5,644 nt of DNA from Planctomycetota bacterium (GCA_022451445.1 JAKUSY010000221.1:1-5644), one strand, 5' to 3'; positions 1-5,586 are shown, numbered from the stretch's first letter. Notes: generated by a model from the sequence alone, not told the origin. Program-made: numbers and translations.

Positions 1-1
1 C

Positions 2-907
2 CTCCGGCAGCGGGCCGCCGAGGCGTTCGAACTCTATGCCGCCCGTCGCGTTTCCAGTTGTGAGGGCGGACTCGAGGGTAAGAAGGTCTTCCTCGATGCC
101 GCCAACGGCGCGGCCAGCAGCCTCGCCTTTGAGGTTTTTCAGCGTATTGGCGCAGAGGTGAGATTGATGGGAGGTCAGCCCGATGGCAGGAATATCAACG
201 ATGGCTGCGGCGCTCTCCATCCGGATGTCCTGGCAGGCGCCGTGAGCGAGTCGGGCTTCGATATTGGTTTCTGTTTCGACGGGGATGCGGACCGGATGAT
301 ACCGGTCAGCGCGACAGGGAATGTCTATGATGGAGATGTCGTTCTTGCCCTGGCCGGCCGGCACTACCAGTCCGTGGGAAAGCTGCCCGCGAAGGCGGTG
401 GTCGGTACCGTGATGTCCAATATCGGCCTGGCACGCTCCCTTGGAGAAGCTGGAATCGAGCTGCTCAGAACACCGGTGGGGGACAGGAACGTATTCAGGC
501 AGATGAGAGATGGACATCATCCGGTCGGCGGTGAGCAATCCGGCCACATCATCTTCATGGACTATTCTTCTACCGGCGACGGGATCCTCGCCGCGATACG
601 GTTGATGAGCTTCCTGCGGGAACATGAGATGGATCTCGATCGGGGGGCTGCGATAATGACGCGATATCCCCAGGTGCTCAAGAACGTGAAGGTCCGGGAA
701 AAGATCGAGCTGGCGGAGGTCGCCGCGTTGAGTGAAGTAGTTGCGAGTGTCGAGGAGCGGCTGGGAGATGAGGGCCGGGCTCTGCTCAGGTATTCAGGCA
801 CCGAGCCGCTCCTGCGGGTCATGCTGGAAGGGCCGCGGCAGGCCCTGGTGGAAGAACTCTGCGATGAGATCTGCTGGGTGGTTGAGGGTGAGATCGGGAC
901 GAAGTGA
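2..907 (+). CDS. glmM: Phosphoglucosamine mutase GlmM, C-terminal part (5' end outside window)
   Basis: This enzyme interconverts glucosamine-6-phosphate and glucosamine-1-phosphate in the cytoplasm, on the route to UDP-GlcNAc for peptidoglycan and, where present, LPS. The frame is open from base 2 to a TGA at 905-907 and gives 301 residues against about 445 for the family. Roughly the first 145 residues, including the catalytic phosphoserine loop, lie outside the window. What remains shows an LDAANGAAS segment opening the second domain, the metal-binding loop DGDADR (278-295, residue 93 of the visible part), the sugar-binding loop GEQSGH (530-547, residue 177) followed by a TGDG motif, and the C-terminal phosphate-binding loop RYSGTEPLLRV (788-820). 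The GEQSGH and TGDG motifs and the overall similarity to known GlmM favour this over phosphoglucomutase/phosphomannomutase relatives. The ATG at 158 is internal, because homologous sequence continues upstream of it. dapA follows 146 bases downstream under its own likely promoter. Confidence 0.95.
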   Translation, partial: LRQRAAEAFELYAARRVSSCEGGLEGKKVFLDAANGAASSLAFEVFQRIGAEVRLMGGQPDGRNINDGCGALHPDVLAGAVSESGFDIGFCFDGDADRMIPVSATGNVYDGDVVLALAGRHYQSVGKLPAKAVVGTVMSNIGLARSLGEAGIELLRTPVGDRNVFRQMRDGHHPVGGEQSGHIIFMDYSSTGDGILAAIRLMSFLREHEMDLDRGAAIMTRYPQVLKNVKVREKIELAEVAALSEVVASVEERLGDEGRALLRYSGTEPLLRVMLEGPRQALVEELCDEICWVVEGEIGTK

Positions 908-971
908 TCCGGATGCCCTCGTGGAGAAGTTTGTGGGTTGTCAGTATCCTCCCATAGAGGCGCATCGCTGA

Positions 972-1000
972 TGGACCTGCACAGTGGGCACCCCTATAAT
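972..1000 (+). promoter_or_regulatory. Predicted sigma70-type promoter of dapA
   Basis: A perfect -10 hexamer TATAAT lies at 995-1000. A -35-like TGGACC (4 of 6 matches to TTGACA) lies at 972-977, and the spacer is exactly 17 bases. Transcription would start near 1006-1008 and give a leader of about 47 bases before the dapA ATG. The site sits in the 146-base gap after glmM, so dapA can be transcribed independently of it. This is a sequence match only; consensus -10 boxes are uncommon by chance in DNA this GC-rich. Confidence 0.6.
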
Positions 1001-1011
1001 GCAGCGCTTGC

Positions 1012-1040
1012 GGCAGGGCGGTTGCTGCCCGAAGGTTTTT
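1012..1040 (+). promoter_or_regulatory. Small hairpin followed by a T5 run in the dapA leader (weak terminator/attenuator candidate)
   Basis: GGCAG (1012-1016) can pair with CTGCC (1025-1029) around an 8-base loop. An alternative four-pair stem is GGGC (1016-1019) with GCCC (1027-1030). A TTTTT run follows at 1036-1040, just before the dapA ribosome binding site. The six-base gap between stem and T-run and the short stem make it a poor intrinsic terminator. It could weakly end glmM read-through, attenuate the dapA transcript, or mean nothing. Confidence 0.2.
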
Positions 1041-1042
1041 AT

Positions 1043-1047
1043 AGAGG
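1043..1047 (+). promoter_or_regulatory. Ribosome binding site of dapA
   Basis: AGAGG ends six bases before the ATG at 1054, a normal spacing for a purine-rich Shine-Dalgarno element. It supports that ATG, and the resulting N-terminus (MFHGSYVALVTPF) matches the usual start of DapA proteins. Confidence 0.6.
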
Positions 1048-1053
1048 CCGAAA

Positions 1054-1923
1054 ATGTTCCACGGATCCTATGTAGCCCTGGTTACGCCTTTCAAGGACGG
1101 CGAGGTGGATCTCGAGCGTCTCGGCGCCCTGGTGGACTATCACATCGAGGCGGGCACGGATGGCCTGGTTCCCTGCGGGACCACGGGGGAGTCCGCTACG
1201 CTTTCCCATAAGGAACATGAGCTTGTCATAGAGTTTGTCATCGAAAAGGCGGCGGGAAGGATTCCGGTTCTTGCCGGTACCGGCTCGAACTCCACCAGCG
1301 AGGCCGTCAGCCTTACGAAATCTGCTCAGGCCGCTGGCGCCGATGGGGCCCTGGTCATCACGCCTTATTACAACAAGCCGCCCCAGGATGGACTCTACAG
1401 CCATTTTGCGGCGATTGCCGAAGAGTGCGATATCCCCATTGTTCTCTATAACGTGCCGAGCCGCACAGGTATCGACCTCCTGCCCGGGACCATCGGGAGA
1501 CTCTCCGCGATTGCGAATATCGTCGCCGTGAAGGAGGCCAGCGGTTCGATTGATCGCACCGTTGAAATTCTCGCTGAGTGCGATATCACGGTTCTGAGCG
1601 GGGATGATTCGCTGACGCTGTCCCTGATGGCGGTTGGTGCCCGCGGAGTGATCTCGGTCGCCGCCAACGTGGCACCCTCTCAAATGGCCGAGCTGGTCCA
1701 GCTTGCCGCCTCGGGGGATTTTGCCTCGGCTGGCCACCTTCATCATCAGCTCTATCCGCTCATGAAGGCGCTCTTTGTCGAGACGAGTCCGATCCCGGTC
1801 AAGGCCTGCCTCGAAATGCGGGGGCTGATCGAAGGTGAGCTGCGCCTTCCCCTCGTGGGAGCCACGGAGGAGACACGCCAGCTGTTGCGGGGAATTCTCG
1901 CGGGACTCGAAATCAAGGTCTGA
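1054..1923 (+). CDS. dapA: 4-hydroxy-tetrahydrodipicolinate synthase DapA
   Basis: DapA condenses pyruvate with L-aspartate-4-semialdehyde. This is the committed step to diaminopimelate, for peptidoglycan, and to lysine; it acts in the cytoplasm, usually as a homotetramer. The 289-residue product has the full family length (E. coli 292) and a single TIM barrel. Visible residues, offset by one from E. coli numbering, are the GTTGES motif with Thr43/Thr44, Tyr106 of the proton relay, Tyr132 in YNVPSRTG, Arg137 of the carboxylate site, and the Schiff-base lysine Lys160 in AVKEASGS. The allosteric lysine-site positions Ser47, Ala48, His52, His55, Asn79, Glu83 and Tyr105 are also kept, so feedback inhibition by lysine is expected. 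Full conservation of the DapA active site argues against related NAL-family aldolases such as N-acetylneuraminate lyase. The gene has its own promoter and RBS, and converges on the yhaM-like gene with a 55-base gap. Confidence 0.97.
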   Translation: MFHGSYVALVTPFKDGEVDLERLGALVDYHIEAGTDGLVPCGTTGESATLSHKEHELVIEFVIEKAAGRIPVLAGTGSNSTSEAVSLTKSAQAAGADGALVITPYYNKPPQDGLYSHFAAIAEECDIPIVLYNVPSRTGIDLLPGTIGRLSAIANIVAVKEASGSIDRTVEILAECDITVLSGDDSLTLSLMAVGARGVISVAANVAPSQMAELVQLAASGDFASAGHLHHQLYPLMKALFVETSPIPVKACLEMRGLIEGELRLPLVGATEETRQLLRGILAGLEIKV

Positions 1924-1941
1924 GGTGCGTTTGCCCGGGGG

Positions 1942-1972
1942 CTGCCGCATGCGGAAGCGGGATGGGCGGCAG
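1942..1972. terminator. Inverted repeat between the convergent dapA and yhaM-like genes
   Basis: CTGCCGC (1942-1948) and GCGGCAG (1966-1972) form a perfect 7-pair GC-rich stem around a 17-base loop. The left arm overlaps a perfect 10-base palindrome, CCGCATGCGG (1945-1954). It fills most of the 55-base gap between two converging genes, where a shared terminator would be expected. Neither strand has a T-run after the stem, so it is not a classical intrinsic terminator. It could be a bidirectional 3'-end stabilising or factor-dependent element. Confidence 0.3.
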
Positions 1973-1978
1973 GCTCTC

Positions 1979-3013
1979 TCAGTCGCTGTCGCTGTTTCGG
2001 CCGGGAAAGTACAGCTTTCGTTCGAGGTGGGGTTTGTAGTCGCTCCACAAGCCGGAGGCATTGTCTCCCACCTGCAACTCGCCGAGCAGCTCCTTCTCCA
2101 TCGTGTCGATGGTCCCCATCTTGGAGTCGAGATTGTCGAGATAATGGAAGGCGATCGCCTCGGGCGTCATGGGGCGTTTGAGCGCGCCATGTTCGAGCAG
2201 CCCATGGTGGCTGGCTATAATATGCTGCAGCTGCAGCCGCAGGTCTGGCGGGAAGTCAGCCATCGCTGAGGTCTTCTCCTCGACCATGAGCAGCCCGATT
2301 CCGATGTGCCCGATCAGCTGGCCCTCGTTGGTGTAGCTGAAGTTCTTCTGAAAGGAGAGCTCACTGCATTTTCCAATGTCGTGAAGGATGCAGCCCGCGA
2401 GCAGCAGGTCGCCATCAAGTCTCGGGTAGCGCCTGGCGAGCTGGCGGGCCAGCTCGCAGAGAGACAGGATATGCTCGAGCAGCCCCCCGATATAGGCATG
2501 GTGAAGACTCTTGCCCGCCGGGCAATGGCTGAGGGCAAAGAGAATGTCCTCGTCGTCGAGGAAGGCCTGCAGGAGAGCTTTGATGTGCCCGTTGCCGATT
2601 GACTCGACGGTGCTTCGCAATTCAGCGATCATCTCATCCTTTTCGCGTTCGGAGACAGGGAGGAAGTCTTCGTACAGGATGTCGCGAGGGTCGAGCCGGA
2701 GGATCGTGTCTACGATGAACTGCCGGTGGTTTTGATATTCTTCAATCCGTCCGCCTACCTCGACGAAATCATCAATCGCGAAGGAGTTGTAGAGGGCTTT
2801 ATCCGCATCCCACCTGATGGCCCGCATCGAACCGGTCTTGTCCCGGAGGCTCATCTGGATGAAATACTTCTGGTTGCGGGTCTGCTTGAAGTTGGAGCTT
2901 TCCACAAGGTAGGTCCCAGCGCTCACCCGGTCGCCCTTTCGAAGGCTCTGGATCCACTGCGTGGAAGCTGCTCCAGGGATGTTGGGAGAATCGTCGTTAG
3001 AGGTGTCTGTCAT
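1979..3013 (-). CDS. yhaM: YhaM-type 3'-5' exoribonuclease (OB-fold plus HD domain)
   Basis: The product has 344 residues, slightly longer than B. subtilis YhaM (about 314). Family members are metal-dependent 3'-5' exonucleases that trim RNA 3' ends and also act on single-stranded DNA. After a polar N-terminus of about 25 residues comes an OB-fold of the tRNA-anticodon-binding type (about 28-107, with FIQMSLRDKTGSMRAIRWD). A helical linker follows, then an HD domain (about 165-300). Its likely metal ligands are His181 (GLLEH), His211-Asp212 (ILHDIGK), His236 (IGHIGI), His269-His270 (ASHHG) and Asp296 (YLDNLDSKMG). Motif order and spacing closely follow YhaM. The ATG at 3013 is the only usable start: no ATG, GTG or TTG occurs in frame between it and an upstream stop at 3067-3065. 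The next ATG, Met54, lies inside the OB-fold. No Shine-Dalgarno is visible. The stop is TGA (1981-1979). The exact substrate in this organism is inferred from the family. Confidence 0.92.
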   Translation of the reverse strand: MTDTSNDDSPNIPGAASTQWIQSLRKGDRVSAGTYLVESSNFKQTRNQKYFIQMSLRDKTGSMRAIRWDADKALYNSFAIDDFVEVGGRIEEYQNHRQFIVDTILRLDPRDILYEDFLPVSEREKDEMIAELRSTVESIGNGHIKALLQAFLDDEDILFALSHCPAGKSLHHAYIGGLLEHILSLCELARQLARRYPRLDGDLLLAGCILHDIGKCSELSFQKNFSYTNEGQLIGHIGIGLLMVEEKTSAMADFPPDLRLQLQHIIASHHGLLEHGALKRPMTPEAIAFHYLDNLDSKMGTIDTMEKELLGELQVGDNASGLWSDYKPHLERKLYFPGRNSDSD

Positions 3014-3050
3014 GGTCGAAGTATAGTAATCGCCGTTTCCCGGCCCGCAA
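3013..3050 (-). promoter_or_regulatory. Candidate promoter placing the transcription start at the yhaM-like ATG (leaderless mRNA)
   Basis: On the minus strand a -10 box TATACT (5 of 6 matches) runs from 3025 to 3020. Only six bases separate it from the A of the ATG at 3013, which is about where transcription would begin. A weak -35-like TTGCGG (3050-3045) lies upstream with a long 19-base spacer. There is no purine-rich ribosome binding site in the few bases before the ATG. Together these suggest a transcript that starts at or within a base or two of the start codon. Confidence 0.4.
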
Positions 3051-3106
3051 ACCCTTTTCCAGAACTACGGTTAAGTGTTTTTAATAAAAGGGCTTACGAA
3101 GTTTCC

Positions 3107-3136
3107 TTGTTGCCCTGCCATTGAAAGCGTTACAAT
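3107..3136 (+). promoter_or_regulatory. Weak candidate promoter for the exported-protein locus
   Basis: The -10-like TACAAT (5 of 6 matches) lies at 3131-3136. The best -35 partners are TTGTTG at 3107-3112 (3 of 6, spacer 18) or TTGCCC at 3110-3115 (4 of 6, spacer 15); neither is ideal. If real, transcription would begin near 3143 and give a leader of about 150 bases before the ATG at 3292. Confidence 0.27.
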
Positions 3137-3150
3137 CTTACCTCGCAGGC

Positions 3151-3184
3151 AGGTCAGGAGTGATTCTGACTCTAGAAAGGTCAG
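3151..3184 (+). repeat. Alternating repeat: AGGTCAG, CTGAC, AGGTCAG
   Basis: AGGTCAG occurs at 3151-3157 and again at 3178-3184, a 27-base period. Between them CTGAC (3166-3170) is complementary to the GTCAG core of both. The middle arm can pair with the left copy (8-base loop) or the right copy (9-base loop), but not both at once. Such an arrangement may be a protein-binding operator or a small switching leader. Five-pair stems are short and could be chance. Confidence 0.3.
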
Positions 3185-3291
3185 TTTACCCATCTTTTCC
3201 GGGAAGACTTTTCGACCGGGGCGGATGGCCTGCGGGGCGTTCAGATCCAGGTGAAGAGAAAAGCCTCCTTCCGAGGCGATACGGTAAGAAT

Positions 3292-3813
3292 ATGGAGTCT
3301 ATACCTTTGGCAGTTCAACAGGGCAGTTTCAGATTTCCTATTTTTTTGCTGGTGCTGGGATTAGGAATTTCCGGGCCGGGCTGGTCCCAGGAAGATCCCG
3401 TGGGAGCGCCGGCTGGGCAGGATGGAGGAAAAACACCTTCGAAGGACCCGGTGAAAGCTGAATCCGCCTCCGAGACCCCCGCTCCAGGGAAGAAGACCGT
3501 TACTCGTCGCGCCAGGGAAGACACCATCGCCTCCCTCGACAAGGTGCATCTCACGGATGGATCGGTTCAGTACGGTAAGGTGATGGAGATGGGTGGGAAT
3601 ACGGTCTCCCTTCAGTACAGGGGTGCGGCGAAAAGAATTCTCAAGGCCGATGTGGAAAAGATCCTGTTCTACGAGGGTAGGCGTTCACACCAGAAGCTCG
3701 ACACGGACCTGGTTGTTCTCAAGGTCAACGAGCACAGGGTCCCCTGCAAGATCCTGAAGGAGAGCGGTGGCGAGATACGGGTGGAACTGGCGACCGGAAA
3801 CAAGGCGACCTAG
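3292..3813 (+). CDS. N-terminal fragment of a predicted exported beta-repeat protein, ending at an in-frame TAG
   Basis: The product is 173 residues and no named family is recognised. It starts with a signal peptide: Arg14, a hydrophobic core at about 17-27 (IFLLVLGLGI), and a likely cut after Ser32 (PGWS|QED). There is no lipobox cysteine. A charged Pro/Lys/Glu/Ala-rich linker follows (about 34-77), then a small beta-rich repeat (about 82-130, with LTDGSVQYGKV and ADVEKILFY) resembling SH3-like or Sm-like barrels. A second copy begins at about 137 and is cut off in mid-strand by TAG 3811-3813. The frame then stays open to 5586, so this is most likely the front of one longer protein. I chose ATG 3292 because it puts the signal peptide at the N-terminus. 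An in-frame TTG at 3121 would add 57 residues with no signal-like sequence. No strong RBS is visible; GGTAAGA just upstream is weak. Confidence 0.65.
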   Translation: MESIPLAVQQGSFRFPIFLLVLGLGISGPGWSQEDPVGAPAGQDGGKTPSKDPVKAESASETPAPGKKTVTRRAREDTIASLDKVHLTDGSVQYGKVMEMGGNTVSLQYRGAAKRILKADVEKILFYEGRRSHQKLDTDLVVLKVNEHRVPCKILKESGGEIRVELATGNKAT

Positions 3814-3826
3814 CGCCGCGACCGGA
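3789..3826 (+). repeat. Cluster of GCGACC repeats around the in-frame TAG
   Basis: GCGACC occurs at 3790-3795, 3805-3810 and 3818-3823. Two nested longer matches are GGCGACC (3789-3795 and 3804-3810, 15 bases apart, in frame) and GCGACCGGA (3790-3798 and 3818-3826, 28 bases apart). The second GGCG (3804-3807) can also pair with CGCC (3814-3817), which puts ACCTAG, including the stop, in the loop of a small four-pair hairpin. The cluster could reflect local slippage or a sequencing trouble spot. Confidence 0.5.
3811..3813 (+). other. In-frame TAG (amber) codon splitting one reading frame
   Basis: The codons before (GCG ACC) and after (CGC CGC GAC CGG ATC) are in the same frame, and no further stop occurs until TGA 5584-5586. 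TAG differs by one base from AAG, CAG, GAG and TGG. A Lys, Gln or Glu there would suit the charged context. All four complete gene ends I trust here (glmM, dapA, yhaM-like, and the end of this locus) use TGA, so this is the only TAG in a trusted coding frame in the window. Confidence 0.85.
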
Positions 3827-3882
3827 TCCTGCGTGTCCATTATCGAAACAAGGTTCTCGACTCGTCCTCTGACTTTTATACC

Positions 3883-5586
3883 GTGGAGCTGGCCAACCAG
3901 ATGGACCAGGCCATCGGCATGGTCATCAAGGGCGAGGCGACCGAAGCCAGGCAGGCGGAGAAGTTCCTCATCCAATGCGGGATCTTCTCCATCGAAAAGG
4001 TCCAGCAGGCCGCGGCAGGACTCAAGCAGGCCGTTGAGCCACAGGACACGAGGATCCAGGGAGTGTTCGACAGGATTCTCCACGTCCATCAGCTCAAGAA
4101 AGTCGTGACCTCCGCGATGCAGAGCTCGGAGCCCCGGATCTACATGGAGCTGACCTACGGTAACCTCGATGCGAGGGAATCTCTCCTCAAGGTCCTCTAT
4201 CCGAAGTTCGCGGATGAGTCTATTCCACTGGCGAAACACATCATCTCCAATGAGCAAGAGCATTTCCGGGTGCGATCCCTTTCTGTCGAGATCCTGCGGC
4301 GCCTGAATCGGAACAAGGCGCTCCTGGAGCTCTACAATGATTCCGCCGGTGAGCTGAAGCTGGTCGCCGCCGTCGCGCTGGTCAGGAACAGGGTGTTCTT
4401 TCCCATTCCGACGATCCTCGAGGCCCTGGAGATCGGGGGAGAGAAGAATTCCAATATCAGAGCCCTCGCTGCCGGGATCCTGAGGGATTTCACCAGGCAG
4501 AGTTTCGGGTTCAAGGCTGAAGGGACCCCTGAAGCCAGGGCCAGGGCGGTTGCGAAATGGAGGCAGTGGTGGAAGGAGAATACTCAGCAGCTCCAGGCCA
4601 GGTCTCTTCTTGTTCTCAACAATAAGAGGATCGAGACCGAGGCTCGCAAGGAGAGCCGGGAATTCTGGGTAAAGGCCCACCAGTTCTGGGACGGCGGCCG
4701 CTTAGACAGGGCGGGTACCTATCTCCGTGAGGCTCGCAGGAAAGACCCCAGCTTCCTGAAAGCCCACATCAGCTATGCGAGGCTTCTTTATTCCGAGTTG
4801 GCGCCGGCGGAGAAGGATCCTGAGAGGAAAGCGTTGATGGTGGACGAGGCGGAGCAGATTCTGAAGGGGCTCGTCGAGAGCGCTTTGCCGGATGCTACCG
4901 GGCAGGATCTTCACTTGATATATTTCGAGTTCGGCAATGTCCTTCGTCTCAAGGGGGAATACAGTGAGGCCCTGAAGCAGTATGAAGACAGCTTCGCTCT
5001 CAATCCCTCCAGCATCCCCTCGATCCTCGGTGTCGCCGATTGCCATTGGGGAATCGCCACAGGTAAGAATGATCTCTCCGGGGTTGAGAGGAAGCTCGAG
5101 ATGCAATCGGCTCTTGAAGGGTACTCGCTTGCCGAGAAGAAGATCTCCGAGACCCTGGGCAGCATCCAGGTTCTGAGCGCCGCCGATATTCCCCAACTCG
5201 AAAATCTTCCGTTCGAGAGAAGGGCTCACAACCGAAACGCCCTGCTGGTTCGAGAAGAACTCGAGAAAGAGAGCATCCGGCTCGCTCTTAAAAATGCCCG
5301 TGTGTATCGCCTCCAGGATCTGCCCAAGAAGGCCGTGGTCGCTCTCCGTCGGGGATTGCAGACCCTCAAGGCTAGCACGGAGCTCAAGGAAAAGAACCCG
5401 ATCGAGGCTGAGCTGAGGGCGATGCTGGGTGTCGTCTACGAGTCGATGGGAGAGGATGTCCGGGCGGTCAAAGAATACCTGAGGGTCGTCAGGGACCTTG
5501 ACCGGACCAACCAGGTCTGCCGCAGGGGCTACGAGCGGCTCAGAAAGCGGCTGCAGAAAAAAGAGACGACCGCCTCCCGCGGTTGA
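3883..5586 (+). CDS. C-terminal part of the same locus: HEAT-like and TPR helical-repeat protein
   Basis: If translated separately, the first usable start after the TAG is a GTG at 3883, giving 567 residues. No Shine-Dalgarno precedes it and there is no signal peptide, so independent expression is doubtful and the frame really continues from 3814. By its own numbering it has a charged helical segment (about 1-80), HEAT-like helical pairs (about 95-240, including HFRVRSLSVEILRRL, LKLVAAVALVRN and NIRALAAGILRDF) closed by KWRQWWKEN, then TPR-like pairs. These are EFWVKAHQFWDGGRLDRAGTYL (from about 260), LIYFEFGNVLRLKGEYSEAL ending in LNPSS (about 343-378), one at about 468-503, and AMLGVVYESMGEDVRAVKEYL (about 507-543). 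The C-terminus is basic (RLRKRLQKK). TPR and HEAT folds bind proteins; no catalytic motif is seen and the partner is unknown. Confidence 0.7.
   Translation: MELANQMDQAIGMVIKGEATEARQAEKFLIQCGIFSIEKVQQAAAGLKQAVEPQDTRIQGVFDRILHVHQLKKVVTSAMQSSEPRIYMELTYGNLDARESLLKVLYPKFADESIPLAKHIISNEQEHFRVRSLSVEILRRLNRNKALLELYNDSAGELKLVAAVALVRNRVFFPIPTILEALEIGGEKNSNIRALAAGILRDFTRQSFGFKAEGTPEARARAVAKWRQWWKENTQQLQARSLLVLNNKRIETEARKESREFWVKAHQFWDGGRLDRAGTYLREARRKDPSFLKAHISYARLLYSELAPAEKDPERKALMVDEAEQILKGLVESALPDATGQDLHLIYFEFGNVLRLKGEYSEALKQYEDSFALNPSSIPSILGVADCHWGIATGKNDLSGVERKLEMQSALEGYSLAEKKISETLGSIQVLSAADIPQLENLPFERRAHNRNALLVREELEKESIRLALKNARVYRLQDLPKKAVVALRRGLQTLKASTELKEKNPIEAELRAMLGVVYESMGEDVRAVKEYLRVVRDLDRTNQVCRRGYERLRKRLQKKETTASRG

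Larger units (their letters stand above)
3014..3291. other. Divergent intergenic region between the yhaM-like gene and the exported-protein locus
   Basis: This 278-base stretch separates two divergent genes and has no convincing coding content. The plus-strand frame of the downstream gene stays open back to a TTG at 3121, but those 57 codons give no recognisable sequence and would place the signal peptide internally. The yhaM-side promoter lies at the left end. An AT-rich patch (3071-3090) with runs of T and A stands out against the GC-rich surroundings. A possible plus-strand -10 (3131-3136) and a set of alternating GTCAG/CTGAC arms (3151-3184) follow. Confidence 0.6.
3292..5586 (+). pseudogene. 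Exported beta-repeat/HEAT-like/TPR protein interrupted by one in-frame amber codon
   Basis: Taken as one frame, this locus has 765 codons including the final TGA, with codon 174 being TAG. Read-through would give 764 residues in this order: signal peptide (1-32), low-complexity charged linker (about 34-77), two small beta repeats (about 82-130 and 137-190), a helical HEAT-like region (about 290-440), and several TPR-like helical pairs (about 457 to 740). The stretch just after the TAG (RRDRILRVHYRNKVLD) completes the second beta repeat much as VEKILFYEG closes the first, so both halves belong together. It is the only interruption: there is no frame change and no second stop. It may be a recent nonsense mutation, a sequencing error, or a decoded amber codon. 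Overall function is unknown; the architecture suggests an extracytoplasmic protein-interaction scaffold. Confidence 0.6.

Noticed and set aside
913..957. A 14-codon ORF between glmM and dapA as a possible leader peptide
   Set aside because: It has no lysine or other control codons, no clear RBS, and it ends before the dapA promoter.
1039..2061. A 340-codon open frame on the minus strand opposite dapA
   Set aside because: It mirrors dapA, whose identity is certain. Its translation is Arg/Gly/Asp-rich without recognisable motifs, as expected for the antisense of GC-rich coding DNA.
1835..2269. Plus-strand open frame spanning the end of dapA and the 3' part of the yhaM-like gene
   Set aside because: It overlaps two well-supported genes and gives no meaningful protein.
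3121..3291. Upstream TTG start for the exported-protein gene (57 extra residues)
   Set aside because: The added sequence has no family features and would bury the signal peptide at residues 73-89. The ATG at 3292 fits export much better.
3883..3885. GTG at 3883 as the genuine start of a separate downstream gene
   Set aside because: There is no ribosome binding site. The preceding 69 bases are in frame and protein-like, and they complete a domain begun before the TAG. I keep it only as the formal start of the open stretch.
3685..4680. A 331-codon open frame on the minus strand opposite the helical-repeat locus
   Set aside because: The translation is rich in Leu, Gly, Pro and Asp with no domain, while the plus strand shows clear HEAT-like and TPR patterns. 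It is an antisense shadow.
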